This document shows, piece by piece, positions 27,954-37,348 of a stretch of 64,000 bases of DNA (position 1 is its first letter; each line of letters opens with the position of its first letter). The DNA is from Haloarcula nitratireducens (GTDB lineage Archaea > Halobacteriota > Halobacteria > Halobacteriales > Haloarculaceae). Where the stretch lies: contig NZ_RKLT01000002.1 of assembly GCF_019599505.1 (NCBI RefSeq), positions 124,001 to 188,000 of the forward strand, read 5' to 3'. The notes below the pieces were generated by a model. The model did no database searches. It had not been told where the DNA came from and saw only the letters and a list, made by a program, of their open reading frames with translations. The translations under genes were made by a program, and so were the position numbers.

Positions 27954-29612
27954 TCACGACGCGAACCGAATCCGCCGAGCGGCGAGACCGGCGACGGCGA
28001 CGATTCCGAGGACGGCACCGCCGAGCGCCAGCGGGACCGCGGGCTTTCCACCCGACCAGTCGGCGTCGAACGCCCGACCGAAGTAGGTCGCGACCTCCGA
28101 GCCGTGAAGCACCAGCACGACCTCGCGGTTCGTCGTCGCGGCCCGTTCGTTCCAGTTGAGGCTCCCGACGACGACCCGGTCGTCGTCGATGACCGCGCCC
28201 TTCGCGTGTATCTTCGTGAACCGGCCGCTCGGCTCGGCGAGGCGGGCCGACAGCGGCGCGCCGGTGCGCTCGGCCCACGCTTCGAACCGGTCGACGGTCC
28301 GTCGGTTCGACTTCCGGGAGTACCACGCGCTGCTCAGCAGCAGTCGCACTTCGACGCCGCGACCGGCGGCCCGACGGAGCGCGCGGAGGAGCGGTTCGTC
28401 CCAGTCGCCGACCGTCGGTTGGATCACCGCGATCGAGTCGTCCGCGGCGTCGAGTTCCGCGACCAGCGCTCGCTGCGCGTTGTCGGGCGTGACGAGCAGG
28501 TCGGTTCGTTCGACGGCGACCGTCTCCGCCTCGAACGCCCTCGGATAGGTCGCGTCGGCGCGCTCGCCGCGTTCGAAGGCTCGACCGCGCCGGTACTCGC
28601 GCCATCGGACGGCGTCGCGCCACCCGGCGTCGGCTTCGAACGTCGCCGCTAACCCATCGACGACCCGGGGCTGGCTCGTCGCGACGCCCCACCCGCGACT
28701 GCTGTTGCCGCCGACGCCGGCGGGCTTCCAGTTCTCGGTCAGGACGACGGCTCGCTCGTCGGCGACGGCGTACTTCGCGTGGTGGTAGTTGCGGGCGTAC
28801 GGGCCGTCGATCACTCTGACGTCGACGCCGGCGTCGCTGAGGCGGTCGAGCGTTCGGGCTTCGGTTCGAGTTCGACCGCCGATCGGACTGCCCTCCAGCA
28901 GGACGCGAACCGTTGTGCCTCGTTGTCGAGCGGCCACGAGTGCGTCGGCGACGCGCGCGGACGAGAGCGTGTAGCCGGCGAGGAGGACTCTGTCCTCGGC
29001 AGCGCGGATTGGCGCGAGCGGGGCGCTCGGAGCGTCCGGGAGCGTGAACGCGCGCACCTCGCTCGCGCGACCGCTGACGACGGGGCGCGCCGTCGCCCCG
29101 AGCGGTCGCCAGTGAATCGCCGAACCGTTCACGAGGCCGAGTTCGCCCTCCGAAGCGTCGCGGTAGCGAACGGTGGAAACGACGGTCCCGTTCAGTCGCA
29201 GTCGCACGGTGTCACCCCCGTTAGCCAGCGAGGGAGCTGATTCGAGCCCGTAGACGGGTGCGCCGGTCAGATTGCGGACCCGGGCGGGAGCGTCGGTAAG
29301 CACGACGTTCCCGCTCGCAGTCCGGTTCGGCAGTTGTACCGTGGTGTGGCCGTCCGTGAGCGAGAACCGACCGAGCGCCGTCGAATCAGGGACGGAGAGG
29401 ACGACGAACTCGCCGCGGTCGCCGGCGGCTATCGGGTCCGGGTAGACGGCGTGAATCGTCGGCGTCGCGGCAGATCGAGCGATTGGTGACGCCCCCGATG
29501 CGGCCGACTCGGTATCGGCCGCCGGAGTATCGAGGACAGGCTCGGCAACGGCAGTCGGGCCGGTGCTGACGAGGAGGACGACGAGTGCGAGAGCGACGGT
29601 GGGCGACCGCAT
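27954..29612 (-). CDS. Exported phospholipase D-like protein
   Basis: A 552-residue protein with a Sec-type signal (residues about 1-23) and a C-terminal membrane helix (GGAVLGIVAVAGLAARR). Two HKD motifs of the PLD superfamily are visible: YHHAKYAVADERAVV near residue 275 and KIHAKGAVIDDDRVV near 465, so the active site is complete. It may cut phosphodiesters outside the cell, either lipid or nucleic acid. It is convergent with the DHH gene. Confidence 0.88.
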   Translation of the reverse strand: MRSPTVALALVVLLVSTGPTAVAEPVLDTPAADTESAASGASPIARSAATPTIHAVYPDPIAAGDRGEFVVLSVPDSTALGRFSLTDGHTTVQLPNRTASGNVVLTDAPARVRNLTGAPVYGLESAPSLANGGDTVRLRLNGTVVSTVRYRDASEGELGLVNGSAIHWRPLGATARPVVSGRASEVRAFTLPDAPSAPLAPIRAAEDRVLLAGYTLSSARVADALVAARQRGTTVRVLLEGSPIGGRTRTEARTLDRLSDAGVDVRVIDGPYARNYHHAKYAVADERAVVLTENWKPAGVGGNSSRGWGVATSQPRVVDGLAATFEADAGWRDAVRWREYRRGRAFERGERADATYPRAFEAETVAVERTDLLVTPDNAQRALVAELDAADDSIAVIQPTVGDWDEPLLRALRRAAGRGVEVRLLLSSAWYSRKSNRRTVDRFEAWAERTGAPLSARLAEPSGRFTKIHAKGAVIDDDRVVVGSLNWNERAATTNREVVLVLHGSEVATYFGRAFDADWSGGKPAVPLALGGAVLGIVAVAGLAARRIRFAS

Positions 29613-29660
29613 AGGGCGGGGTGGTCGCCCGTTGGTACAAAAAGGCTCGTCTCGGGGAGT

Positions 29661-31355
29661 TCAGTAGCCGGTGGCCTTCTCGGCTTCGGCCTGCACGAGG
29701 TAGGCCCGGTCGTCGGCGTACTTCGCCGCTTCGTCGAAGGCCTCCTCGGTGCCGATCTGCCGGAGCGCCCACGCGGCCGAGGCTCGGACCTCGTCGTGCT
29801 CGTCGCTTTCGAGGACGTCCGAGAGCGGCTCGATCGCGCGGGTGTCCCCGAGGAGCCCGAGCGAGCGGGCCGCAGAGGAGCGAATCTCCGAGTTGTCGGC
29901 GTCGAGGCGGTCGGCGACCGGTTGGACGGACTCGGAACTCCCGATAGCGCCGAGCGACCGGAGCGTCACCTTCTGGAGCGCCGCGTCGCCGTCCCCGTCG
30001 ATGAAGTCGTGCAGCGTCTCGGTCGCGCGGTCGTCGCCGATCTTCCCAAGTACCTTGATAGGTCCCTTCTCGCGCTTCTGTGCGCGCTGGTGCATCACGT
30101 CGAAGGCGGGTTCGGCGTCGCTCCCGAGGTTGTGGAAGATGTCGATGATGTACTCCTCCATGAACTCCGAACCGACCTTCTCCAGCGCGAAGACCACCAT
30201 CTCGACGTTCCCCTCGGCGGCGTGAATCTTCGCGGCGTTCCACTCCGCCGGGAAGTCCTTGCGGTTCTCGTTGTTCAGCACGTCGTAGAACCCCTTGTAG
30301 TCGAGTTGCTCCTGGACGGTGAGGTCGCTCCACACCTCGGCGGCTTCGAGGTCGTCTTCGAGTGTTTCGGCCGCTTCGAGCAACCCCTCGATGGTCTCCG
30401 AATCCTCGTCGGCGTCTAAATCCGCGCTCTCGATGGCGTCGGCGACGGTGCCGAGCGCGTCGGCCGCGGCGTCGAGGTCGTCGCCGGCATCGGCGTCGTG
30501 GTCGACGTACTCCTCGCTGTCGTCGAGGAACGTGACGACGGCCGCGTGGGCCTCCTCCTCGCCCGAGTCGGTCCACTCGCTCTCTTCGACCGAGGTCCGT
30601 GCGTTCTCGACGAGGTCGACGACGTCCCCGGCGTAGGGGCCGCGCTCGGCCTCGACGTCGCTTCGGATGTCAGAAATGCGGTCTTCGAGGTCCGCTCGGG
30701 GGTCTTCGGCGTCCTCGTCCTCGCCTTCGTCCTCGTCGCCCTCGTCCGGCTCGGGCAGGTCAGCGGCTTCGAGGTCGCTCTCGGTCTCGTCGAGGTCGCG
30801 GTCGATCGCGTCGAGGTCGGCCTCCGTCTCTGCGCTTTCGAGGTCGCTCTCGACCCCGTCTAGACGCGCATTGAGGTCGTCGGCGGTAGACCCGCTCTCT
30901 CCGGCTTCCGCTTCGTCGGCGTCTGCGGCTTCCTCCTCGGACCCTTCGTCTGTGTCCGTTTCTTCAGTCTCGTCTTCGGTCTCTTCCGCTTCGTCTTCGG
31001 TCTCTTCCGCTTCGTCTTCGGTCTCTTCGTCGACGTCTTCCTCAGTTTCGTCTTCGGTCTCGGCTTCCTCGTCCGCCGCTTCTTCCGCTTCGGCGTCCGC
31101 CTGCTCGTCGGTCTCTTCGTCGGCGTCTTCCTCGTCCGTCGCTTCTTCGGCTTCGCCCTCCGCCTGTTCGTCGCTCTCGTCTTCAGCCGTGTCCGGCGAA
31201 GTAACGTCCGCTTCGTCCGCCGAATCCGGGGCCGCGTCGTCGGTCTCGCCTCCGGTGGCTTCGGTTTCCTCCTCGGTGTCGACTGGCTCGTCCGCGGGTT
31301 CCTCGTCGGTGGACTCCCCGTTCGAGGCCGCCGTCTCGTCGTCCCCGTTGCTCAT
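29661..31355 (-). CDS. HEAT-repeat protein with long acidic N-terminus
   Basis: A 564-residue protein. Residues about 1-165 are almost entirely Glu, Asp, Ala and Thr, with a repeated EDEAEET unit. The middle is predicted helical. Residues about 350-560 hold HEAT/PBS-lyase-like repeats (GPIKVLGKIGDDRATETL, RSLGLLGDTRAIEPLSDVL, ASAAWALRQIGTEEAFDEA). It is probably a scaffold or chaperone-like cytoplasmic protein. The ATG at 31355 gives MSNGDDE, and no coding sequence is recognisable before it. Confidence 0.85.
   Translation of the reverse strand: MSNGDDETAASNGESTDEEPADEPVDTEEETEATGGETDDAAPDSADEADVTSPDTAEDESDEQAEGEAEEATDEEDADEETDEQADAEAEEAADEEAETEDETEEDVDEETEDEAEETEDEAEETEDETEETDTDEGSEEEAADADEAEAGESGSTADDLNARLDGVESDLESAETEADLDAIDRDLDETESDLEAADLPEPDEGDEDEGEDEDAEDPRADLEDRISDIRSDVEAERGPYAGDVVDLVENARTSVEESEWTDSGEEEAHAAVVTFLDDSEEYVDHDADAGDDLDAAADALGTVADAIESADLDADEDSETIEGLLEAAETLEDDLEAAEVWSDLTVQEQLDYKGFYDVLNNENRKDFPAEWNAAKIHAAEGNVEMVVFALEKVGSEFMEEYIIDIFHNLGSDAEPAFDVMHQRAQKREKGPIKVLGKIGDDRATETLHDFIDGDGDAALQKVTLRSLGAIGSSESVQPVADRLDADNSEIRSSAARSLGLLGDTRAIEPLSDVLESDEHDEVRASAAWALRQIGTEEAFDEAAKYADDRAYLVQAEAEKATGY
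30960..31035 (-). repeat. 21-bp tandem repeat in the acidic segment
   Basis: A 21-bp unit (TTCGGTCTCTTCCGCTTCGTC on the plus strand, read by eye) occurs about three times in tandem here, encoding the EDEAEET heptad repeats. Degenerate relatives continue to about 31180. Such tandem units vary in number by slipped pairing. Confidence 0.7.
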
Positions 31356-31486
31356 GTACGGACGTGTGTCGGTGCGGGCTAAGAGCGTTTTCCTTTCCAA
31401 ATGGGGACACGAGCGGGCGGATGGCCGAGCGAGTCCAACTGGCAAGAGATTTGTGGCACCGTGGCTACGTCCTGTGTAGTTAGCCA

Positions 31487-33133
31487 ATGAGCTCTGACGA
31501 CAGGGACGACTTCGAGGAGGTGGAGAAGGACGTCGCGCCGGAGGGACCGGGCGTCGGGAGCGAGCCGTCGGCCGCCGGGTTCGTCGAGTACGGCATCGAA
31601 GACAGACCGCCGAGAGGCGAGTCGATGCTGCTGGGCGTCCAGCACTACCTGACGATGATCGGCGCGTCCGTCGCGATCCCGCTGGGTCTCGCGGGCGCGA
31701 TGGGGATGTTCGAGGCGGCACCGGGACAGGTCGGCCGCCTCATCGGGACGTTCTTCGTCGTCTCCGGCATCGCGACGCTGGCCCAGACGACCATCGGGAA
31801 CCGCTACCCCATCGTGCAGGGCGGGACGTTCTCGATGCTCGCGCCGGGGCTGGCTATCGTCGGCGTCCTGGCTCAGCAGGGGGCCGACTGGCAGACGATG
31901 CTCGTCGAGTTACAGGGCGCGGTCATCGTCGCCGGCGTCGTCGAAGTGCTCATCGGCTACACCGGCGTGATGGGGAAGCTCAAGCGATACATGGGACCCG
32001 TCGTCATCGCACCGGTCATCGCGCTCATCGGCCTCGCGCTCTTTAACGTCCCGCAGATCGCGAACCCGAACTTCGCCGCGCCCGGGACGGGACAGAACTG
32101 GTGGCTCCTCGGTCTCACGATGCTCGCCATCGTCGTCTTCTCGCAGTACCTCGATAAACGCCACCGGGCGTTCAAGCTGTTCCCGGTGCTGCTCGGCATC
32201 GCCTTCGCGTGGGGCGTCGCCGCCGCGCTCTCGGTGACGGGCGTCTTCGCCGAGGGGTCGGTGAGCTACGTCGCGCTCGGGAGCGTCACGAGCGCGCCGC
32301 TGCTCCAACCGATCTATCCCTTCCAGTGGGGGCTTCCGCAGTTCACGCCCGGCTTCATCGTCGGGATGTTCGCCGGGATGCTCGCCTCCGTCGTCGAGAG
32401 CTTCGGCGACTACCACTCGGTCGCTCGCATCGCCGGAAGGGGCGCGCCGAGCGCGAAGCGCATCGACCACGGTATCGGGATGGAAGGCGTCGGCAACGTC
32501 TTCGCCGGCATCATGGGGACCGGCAACGGCTGTACGTCCTACACGGAGAACGTCGGCGCGATCGCCATCACCGGCGTCGCCTCTCGGTACGTCGTCCAGA
32601 TCGGCGCGGCGGTGATGATTCTCGTCGGCTACTTCGGCCCGATGGGAGAGCTGTTCGCGACGATTCCCGCGCCCATCATCGGCGGCCTCTACATGGTCAT
32701 GTTCGGCCAGATCGCCGCCGTCGGTCTCTCGCAGTTGAAGTACGTCGACCTAGACGCCAACCGCAACGTCTTCATCGTCGGGTTCGCCCTCTTCGCCGGC
32801 CTCGCCGTCCCCGAGTACATGAGTCAGGTCGGACAGGGGCTGGAGGCCTCGGGTGCGACGGCGCTCCAGCAGGGCCTCGCCGGCGTCCCGGTGTTCGGTG
32901 CGGTACTGGGGACCGACGTCGTGGCGACGACGCTGTTCGTCGTCGGCGGCACCGGGATGGTCGTCGGCGGCCTCGTCGCGTTCGTCCTCGACAACACTAT
33001 CCCCGGCACCCGCGAAGAGCGCGGCCTCAGCGCGTGGGCGGAACTCACGGAAGACGACGACGAGTTCGTCTCGGCGCTCGACCGCTTCCGCGGTCGCGGC
33101 GGCGACCGACCGCCAGCCTCCAGCGACGACTGA
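31487..33133 (+). CDS. Xanthine/uracil permease (NCS2 family)
   Basis: A 548-residue polytopic transporter of the nucleobase-cation symporter-2 family with about 14 helices. LLGVQHYLTMIGASVAIPLG is the N-terminal signature; GNGCTSYTENVGAIAITGVAS and the SVVESFGDYHSVARIAG segment form the substrate-binding region. It is longer than bacterial relatives because of acidic termini. It is divergent from the HEAT gene. The substrate may be uracil, xanthine or a related base. Confidence 0.93.
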   Translation: MSSDDRDDFEEVEKDVAPEGPGVGSEPSAAGFVEYGIEDRPPRGESMLLGVQHYLTMIGASVAIPLGLAGAMGMFEAAPGQVGRLIGTFFVVSGIATLAQTTIGNRYPIVQGGTFSMLAPGLAIVGVLAQQGADWQTMLVELQGAVIVAGVVEVLIGYTGVMGKLKRYMGPVVIAPVIALIGLALFNVPQIANPNFAAPGTGQNWWLLGLTMLAIVVFSQYLDKRHRAFKLFPVLLGIAFAWGVAAALSVTGVFAEGSVSYVALGSVTSAPLLQPIYPFQWGLPQFTPGFIVGMFAGMLASVVESFGDYHSVARIAGRGAPSAKRIDHGIGMEGVGNVFAGIMGTGNGCTSYTENVGAIAITGVASRYVVQIGAAVMILVGYFGPMGELFATIPAPIIGGLYMVMFGQIAAVGLSQLKYVDLDANRNVFIVGFALFAGLAVPEYMSQVGQGLEASGATALQQGLAGVPVFGAVLGTDVVATTLFVVGGTGMVVGGLVAFVLDNTIPGTREERGLSAWAELTEDDDEFVSALDRFRGRGGDRPPASSDD

Positions 33134-33139
33134 CTCGCG

Positions 33140-33532
33140 ATGGCAGACGAGAGCGAGACGGTGTACGACGGTGCCCTCCGAGGCGGCGGCCGGGTTACCG
33201 TCACGAGCGAGCGAGTGCTGGTCGACCGACCCGACGAGGAATCCGTCGTCGTTCCCCTCTCGGGCGTCGTCGACGTGACGCTGCAGGACGTGGACTGGTT
33301 CCTCCTGGTCATGAGCCTCGGTCTCGTCGGGTTCGGTCTCGCGTCGCTCGGTCGGAACCTCCCGCTCGCGGCGTTCTTCGCCGTCGCCGGCGTCCTCAGT
33401 ACTGCGCTCACCTATCGGAAGCGCGGGGCGCTCAGAATCGGCGTCTCGGGCGAGACACGGCCGCTCAAGCTCTTTCCCGTCGACTCACAGGCGTGTTACG
33501 ACGCGCTCGCGGCGGCGCTGGACGAGAGTTGA
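33140..33532 (+). CDS. Small membrane protein, hypothetical
   Basis: A 130-residue protein with a soluble N-terminal part (VYDGALRGGGRVTVTSERVL), two membrane helices at about residues 53-90 and a soluble C-terminal part (LRIGVSGETRPLKLFPVD). The pattern resembles proteins with a bacterial PH-like beta sandwich split around a helical hairpin. Seven nt separate it from the permease gene, so it may modulate that transporter. Function unknown. Confidence 0.8.
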   Translation: MADESETVYDGALRGGGRVTVTSERVLVDRPDEESVVVPLSGVVDVTLQDVDWFLLVMSLGLVGFGLASLGRNLPLAAFFAVAGVLSTALTYRKRGALRIGVSGETRPLKLFPVDSQACYDALAAALDES

Positions 33533-33581
33533 CGAGCCGAAATCGCCTACACTTACAGCACCGCCGGTCGGACCGTCGCGT

Positions 33582-34229
33582 ATGACCGCAGAGAACGTCC
33601 AGTCGCTCATCGACCAGTTACACGAGGAAGCGGAGATGGACCGGCCGACCGACCAGACGCCGGACGTGGGCATCGTGATGGGATCCGATTCTGACCTCCC
33701 GACGATGGCCGGCGGGAAGGGCAAGCGCCCCGGTGCGTACGCCGCGCTCGCCGAGGAACTGGGCTTCGAGGAACAGACCGACTTCACCGACGCACCCGAT
33801 GCCCGCTTCACCTTCGAGACGTTCGTCGTCTCCGCCCACCGGACGCCGGACCTGATGTACGCCTACGCCGAGACGGCCGAGGCCCGCGGCCTCGACGTCA
33901 TCGTCGCGGGCGCTGGCGGAAAGTCGGCGGACCTCCCGAACATGACCGCGAGCATCGCCTACCCGCTCCCGGTCGTCGGCGTCCCCGTCCAGGAGAAGTC
34001 CGTCGATTCGGTCATCGGGATGCCACAGGGCGCGCCGATCACCGCCGTCGACGCCGGCAAATCGTTCAACGCCGCGCTCACGGCGGTGCAGATCCTCTCG
34101 CGCCAGCACGGGGAACTGCGTGACCGACTCGTCGAGTACCACGAGGGGCTCCAAGAGGAGGTCGGTGACGCGTCACGGGATTTACACGAGCTCGGGACGC
34201 CGGGGTTCAAAGACGAGTATTGGGAGTAG
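33582..34229 (+). CDS. purE: N5-CAIR mutase
   Basis: A 215-residue enzyme moving the carboxylate from N5 to C4 of AIR, the step after PurK. GIVMGSDSDLPTM and VVSAHRTPDLMYAY are the family motifs; AGAGGKSADLPNMTAS follows. A haloarchaea-type insertion of about 35 residues (GKRPGAYAALAEELGFE and following) lies between the first two. ATG at 33582 gives a usual acidic N-terminal extension. Confidence 0.95.
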   Translation: MTAENVQSLIDQLHEEAEMDRPTDQTPDVGIVMGSDSDLPTMAGGKGKRPGAYAALAEELGFEEQTDFTDAPDARFTFETFVVSAHRTPDLMYAYAETAEARGLDVIVAGAGGKSADLPNMTASIAYPLPVVGVPVQEKSVDSVIGMPQGAPITAVDAGKSFNAALTAVQILSRQHGELRDRLVEYHEGLQEEVGDASRDLHELGTPGFKDEYWE

Positions 34230-34570
34230 CGAGAGCCTGAGCGGAGAGGGACCGAAGGCCCCTCAAGCAGTCGGGCGGCGTTGCCGCCCGACGACGAAGC
34301 GAAGGGTCTCGACAGCGAACGAGGAGCGGAGCGACTCGTGAGCAGTAGCGAGGGACGCGACCGGAGAGGGACCGACCGATCCCTGACGGCGCCGACCGCC
34401 CCCGTTTTTCCCGGGCGTACATCGTCTGAGAGTGCGCAGTTCGGTGGGGGAAACGTCGCATACGCCAGACCGACCTTAGGAGGCCCGAAACCCCCGAATT
34501 CCGGGGCCGTGACGGTTATCAACCCTTATATGGAAGTACCACTAACCGTCGCACGATAGGAGATTCCGGA
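34230..34570. promoter_or_regulatory. 341-bp gene-free spacer: purE end, nuo promoter
   Basis: No gene is seen. A perfect hairpin with 10-bp arms (GTCGGGCGGC, 34270-34279, and its complement 34283-34292, 3-nt loop) and a T-tract near 34400 look terminator-like. Two direct repeats CGGAGAGGGACCGA lie at 34242-34255 and 34362-34375. A good TATA (CCTTATATGG, about 34524-34533) and an AGGAG at 34558 precede nuoA, consistent with the nuo operon promoter. Confidence 0.7.
34270..34292 (+). terminator. 10-bp stem-loop after purE
   Basis: Perfect inverted repeat with a GTT loop, 40 nt after the purE stop. It has no immediate T-tract; the T-run lies about 110 nt further on, so its role as a terminator is uncertain. 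Confidence 0.45.
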
Positions 34571-34984
34571 ATGAGCAATCCATGGATCGCCATCGGGGCA
34601 CTCGCGGTCGTTGCGCTCGCCATTCCCGTCAGTATGATGACGGTGTCGAGTCTCATCCGCCCGCGCGTTCCCGAACAAGGCAAAACGGCTACCTACGAGT
34701 CCGGCGAGGTGCCGACGGGCAGCAGCCAGCAGATCAAGTTCAATATCCAGTACTACATGGTCGCGCTGCTGTTCGTCGTCTTCGACATCGAGACCGTCCT
34801 CATCTTCCCGTGGACGGTCATCTACCGCGACGCGGTCGGCGCGGTCGGCATGTCGAGGGTCCTGCTACCGATGGTCGTGTTCATCGGTGTGCTCGTCGTC
34901 GGTCTCGGTTGGGCGTGGCGAAACGGCGCAGTTCAGTGGGTGCGCAGTCCGCGCGCCACCAAGGGGGCAGACACATATGAGTAG
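34571..34984 (+). CDS. nuoA: Complex I subunit NuoA
   Basis: A 137-residue membrane subunit with three helices. The conserved segment YESGEVPTGSSQQIKFNIQY and the FVVFDIETVLIFPW motif mark NuoA. It helps couple the peripheral arm to proton pumping. It is the first gene of a nuo operon, and its end overlaps nuoB by 8 nt. Confidence 0.97.
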   Translation: MSNPWIAIGALAVVALAIPVSMMTVSSLIRPRVPEQGKTATYESGEVPTGSSQQIKFNIQYYMVALLFVVFDIETVLIFPWTVIYRDAVGAVGMSRVLLPMVVFIGVLVVGLGWAWRNGAVQWVRSPRATKGADTYE

Positions 34985-35669
34985 TGATCAGACACCACCG
35001 GCGGTTGAGGACGTATCGACACAGGAAGCCCGGATGGGTGAGGGCGCAGACGACCGATTCAACTCGACGCTGCGTGAGGCGTTCGGATCGACGCCGTTCA
35101 TCCTGACCAAGTTCGACAAGTTCATGAACTGGGTCCGGGGTTCCTCGATGTTCATGCTGCAGTTCGGGATCGCCTGTTGCAGCATCGAGATGATCAGCAC
35201 CTACGCCATCAAACACGACCTCGACCGCTTCCACGCGGGGGTCCCGCGCGCGTCGCCGCGACAGGCCGACGTCATCGTCGTCCCGGGGACCATCGTCTCG
35301 AAGTTCGCCCCGCGGATGAAGCGCGTCTACGACCAGATGCCCGAGCCGAAGTTCGTCGTCTCGATGGGGTCCTGTACTATCTCCGGCGGCCCGTTCCAGG
35401 AAGGCTACAACGTCATCAAGGGCGCCGAGGAGGTCATCCCGGTCGACATCCACGTCCCCGGGTGCCCGCCCCGCCCCGAGGCGCTCATCTACGGTATCGC
35501 CAAACTCCAAGAGCGCATCGCGAACGGCGAGTCCTCGCCCGTGACGGTCAAGCCCTACGAGCTCGAGCAGTTCGGTGACCTAGAGCAGGACGAACTCGTC
35601 CAGAAACTCGCCGACGACATCGACGAGGACGACCTCGTGATGCGGTACAACTGGAACGATTCGCCATGA
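34977..35669 (+). CDS. nuoB: Complex I subunit NuoB
   Basis: A 230-residue peripheral subunit carrying iron-sulfur cluster N2 near the quinone. Cysteines lie in IACCSIEM near residue 67, MGSCTISGG near 132 and PGCPPRPEA near 162. The N-terminal extension (about 30 residues) is typical of haloarchaea. The ATG at 34977 overlaps nuoA; a longer reading into nuoA is not meaningful. Confidence 0.97.
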   Translation: MSSDQTPPAVEDVSTQEARMGEGADDRFNSTLREAFGSTPFILTKFDKFMNWVRGSSMFMLQFGIACCSIEMISTYAIKHDLDRFHAGVPRASPRQADVIVVPGTIVSKFAPRMKRVYDQMPEPKFVVSMGSCTISGGPFQEGYNVIKGAEEVIPVDIHVPGCPPRPEALIYGIAKLQERIANGESSPVTVKPYELEQFGDLEQDELVQKLADDIDEDDLVMRYNWNDSP

Positions 35670-37348
35670 GTCTGGAGAAACCCACGTCCGGCACGACGAG
35701 CGAAGTCGGCGTCACCGACGACGGTCTCGACTACGACGCGCTGGCCGACCTACTCGGCGGCCACGTGCTCGACCGCGAGACCCACGTCAACGCCGAAGGG
35801 TTCGTCATCCGGCCCGACGAGGTGCAGGAGGTTCTCTCGACGCTGAAGACCGAAGCCGGTTTCGACCACTGTGCCTGCGTCACGGCACAGGAGTACGACG
35901 ACCGGTACGAGTCTATCTACCACCTCCGGAAGTTCGACGACCCCACGCAGGAGCTGTCGATCGTCGTTCCCTCGCCGAAGGACGACCCCCACAACGAGTC
36001 GGCCGCCCGCGTCTACTCGACGGCCGACTGGCACGAACGTGAGGCGTACGACCTCGTCGGCATCGACTACGACGACCACCCGGACCTGCGGCGCATCCTC
36101 CTGCCCGAGACGTGGCAGGGCCACCCGCTGAGTAAGGACTACAATCAGGACCAGCCCCAGATCGTCACGCTGCGCGAGAACGCCAACCCGCTACAGGACG
36201 ACCACCGCAGCGAGGACGACCCGGACACGATGTTCGTCAACATCGGTCCGCACCACCCGGCGACCCACGGCGTCCTGCACGTGAAGACGGTGCTCGACGG
36301 CGAGCAGATCGCCGACATCGAGTCCGACATCGGCTACCTCCACCGCTGCGAGGAGCAGATGTGCCAGAACGGGACCTATCGGCACCAGATCATGCCCTAT
36401 CCCGACCGATGGGACTACGTCTCCGCCGGCATCCTCAACGAGTGGGCGTACGCGCGCGCGGCCGAGGACCTCGCCGACATCGAGGTGCCCGAGTACGCGC
36501 AGGTCATCCGGACCATGTCCGCCGAGCTGTGCCGTATCGCGGCGCACATGCTCGCGCTCGGGACGTTCGCGCTGGACGTCTTCGGCGACTTCACTGCCAC
36601 GTTCCAGTACGCGTTCCGCGACCGCGAAGTCATTCAGAACATCCTCGAAGACCTCACCGGGCAGCGCCTGATGTTCAACTACATGCGCCTCGGCGGGGTC
36701 GCCTGGGACCTGCCGGAACCGCGCGAGGAGTTCTTCGAGAAGACCCGGGACTTCCTCGACGGCCTGCCGCACAAGCTGGAGGAGTACCACGACCTCATCA
36801 CGGGCAACGAGGTCTTCCAGATGCGGTGTGTCGACACCGGTGTCCTCTCGCCCGACCAGGTCAAGCAGTACGGCGCGACGGGTCCCGTCGCACGCGCGTC
36901 GGGCGTCGACTACGACCTGCGCCGGGACGACCCCTACGGCTACTACGACGAACTCGACTGGAACGTCGTCACCGAGGAGGGCGGCGACAACTTCAGTCGC
37001 GTCCTCGTCCGCATGCGCGAAGTCGAGGAGTCGGCCCGCATCATCGAGCAGTGCGTGGACCTCCTCGAACAGTGGCCCGAGGACGAACGCGATATCCAGG
37101 CCAACGTCCCCCGGACGCTGCGTCCGGACCCGGACCGGGAGATCTACCGCGCCGTCGAGGGTGCGAAGGGCGAACTCGGCATCTACATCCGCTCGGACGG
37201 CACGGACAAGCCCGCCCGCTTCAAGATTCGCAGTCCGTGCTTCTCGAACCTCCAGACGCTACCGGAGATGTCACAGGGCGAGTACATCCCGGACATGATC
37301 GCCTCGCTCGGTAGCCTCGACATCGTGCTCGGGGAGGTCGACCGCTGA
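35666..37348 (+). CDS. nuoCD: Complex I subunit NuoCD fusion
   Basis: A 560-residue fusion. Residues about 1-180 are NuoC (AREAYDLVG-type region, HPDLRRILLPETWQGHPLSKD); residues from about 188 (MFVNIGPHHPATHGVLHV) are NuoD, the 49-kDa quinone-site subunit related to hydrogenase large subunits. It ends with the usual DIVLGEVDR. It overlaps nuoB by 4 nt and touches nuoH by 1 nt. Confidence 0.96.
   Translation: MSLEKPTSGTTSEVGVTDDGLDYDALADLLGGHVLDRETHVNAEGFVIRPDEVQEVLSTLKTEAGFDHCACVTAQEYDDRYESIYHLRKFDDPTQELSIVVPSPKDDPHNESAARVYSTADWHEREAYDLVGIDYDDHPDLRRILLPETWQGHPLSKDYNQDQPQIVTLRENANPLQDDHRSEDDPDTMFVNIGPHHPATHGVLHVKTVLDGEQIADIESDIGYLHRCEEQMCQNGTYRHQIMPYPDRWDYVSAGILNEWAYARAAEDLADIEVPEYAQVIRTMSAELCRIAAHMLALGTFALDVFGDFTATFQYAFRDREVIQNILEDLTGQRLMFNYMRLGGVAWDLPEPREEFFEKTRDFLDGLPHKLEEYHDLITGNEVFQMRCVDTGVLSPDQVKQYGATGPVARASGVDYDLRRDDPYGYYDELDWNVVTEEGGDNFSRVLVRMREVEESARIIEQCVDLLEQWPEDERDIQANVPRTLRPDPDREIYRAVEGAKGELGIYIRSDGTDKPARFKIRSPCFSNLQTLPEMSQGEYIPDMIASLGSLDIVLGEVDR

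Noticed and set aside
30960..31180. Tandem repeats considered as a CRISPR array
   Set aside because: Units are contiguous 21-bp repeats without spacers, in frame inside a coding sequence.
31412..31470. tRNA-like start (GCGGGCGGATGGCCGAGC) before the NCS2 gene
   Set aside because: It resembles the 5' end and D-arm of a class II tRNA, but no anticodon stem, T-arm or matching acceptor follows.
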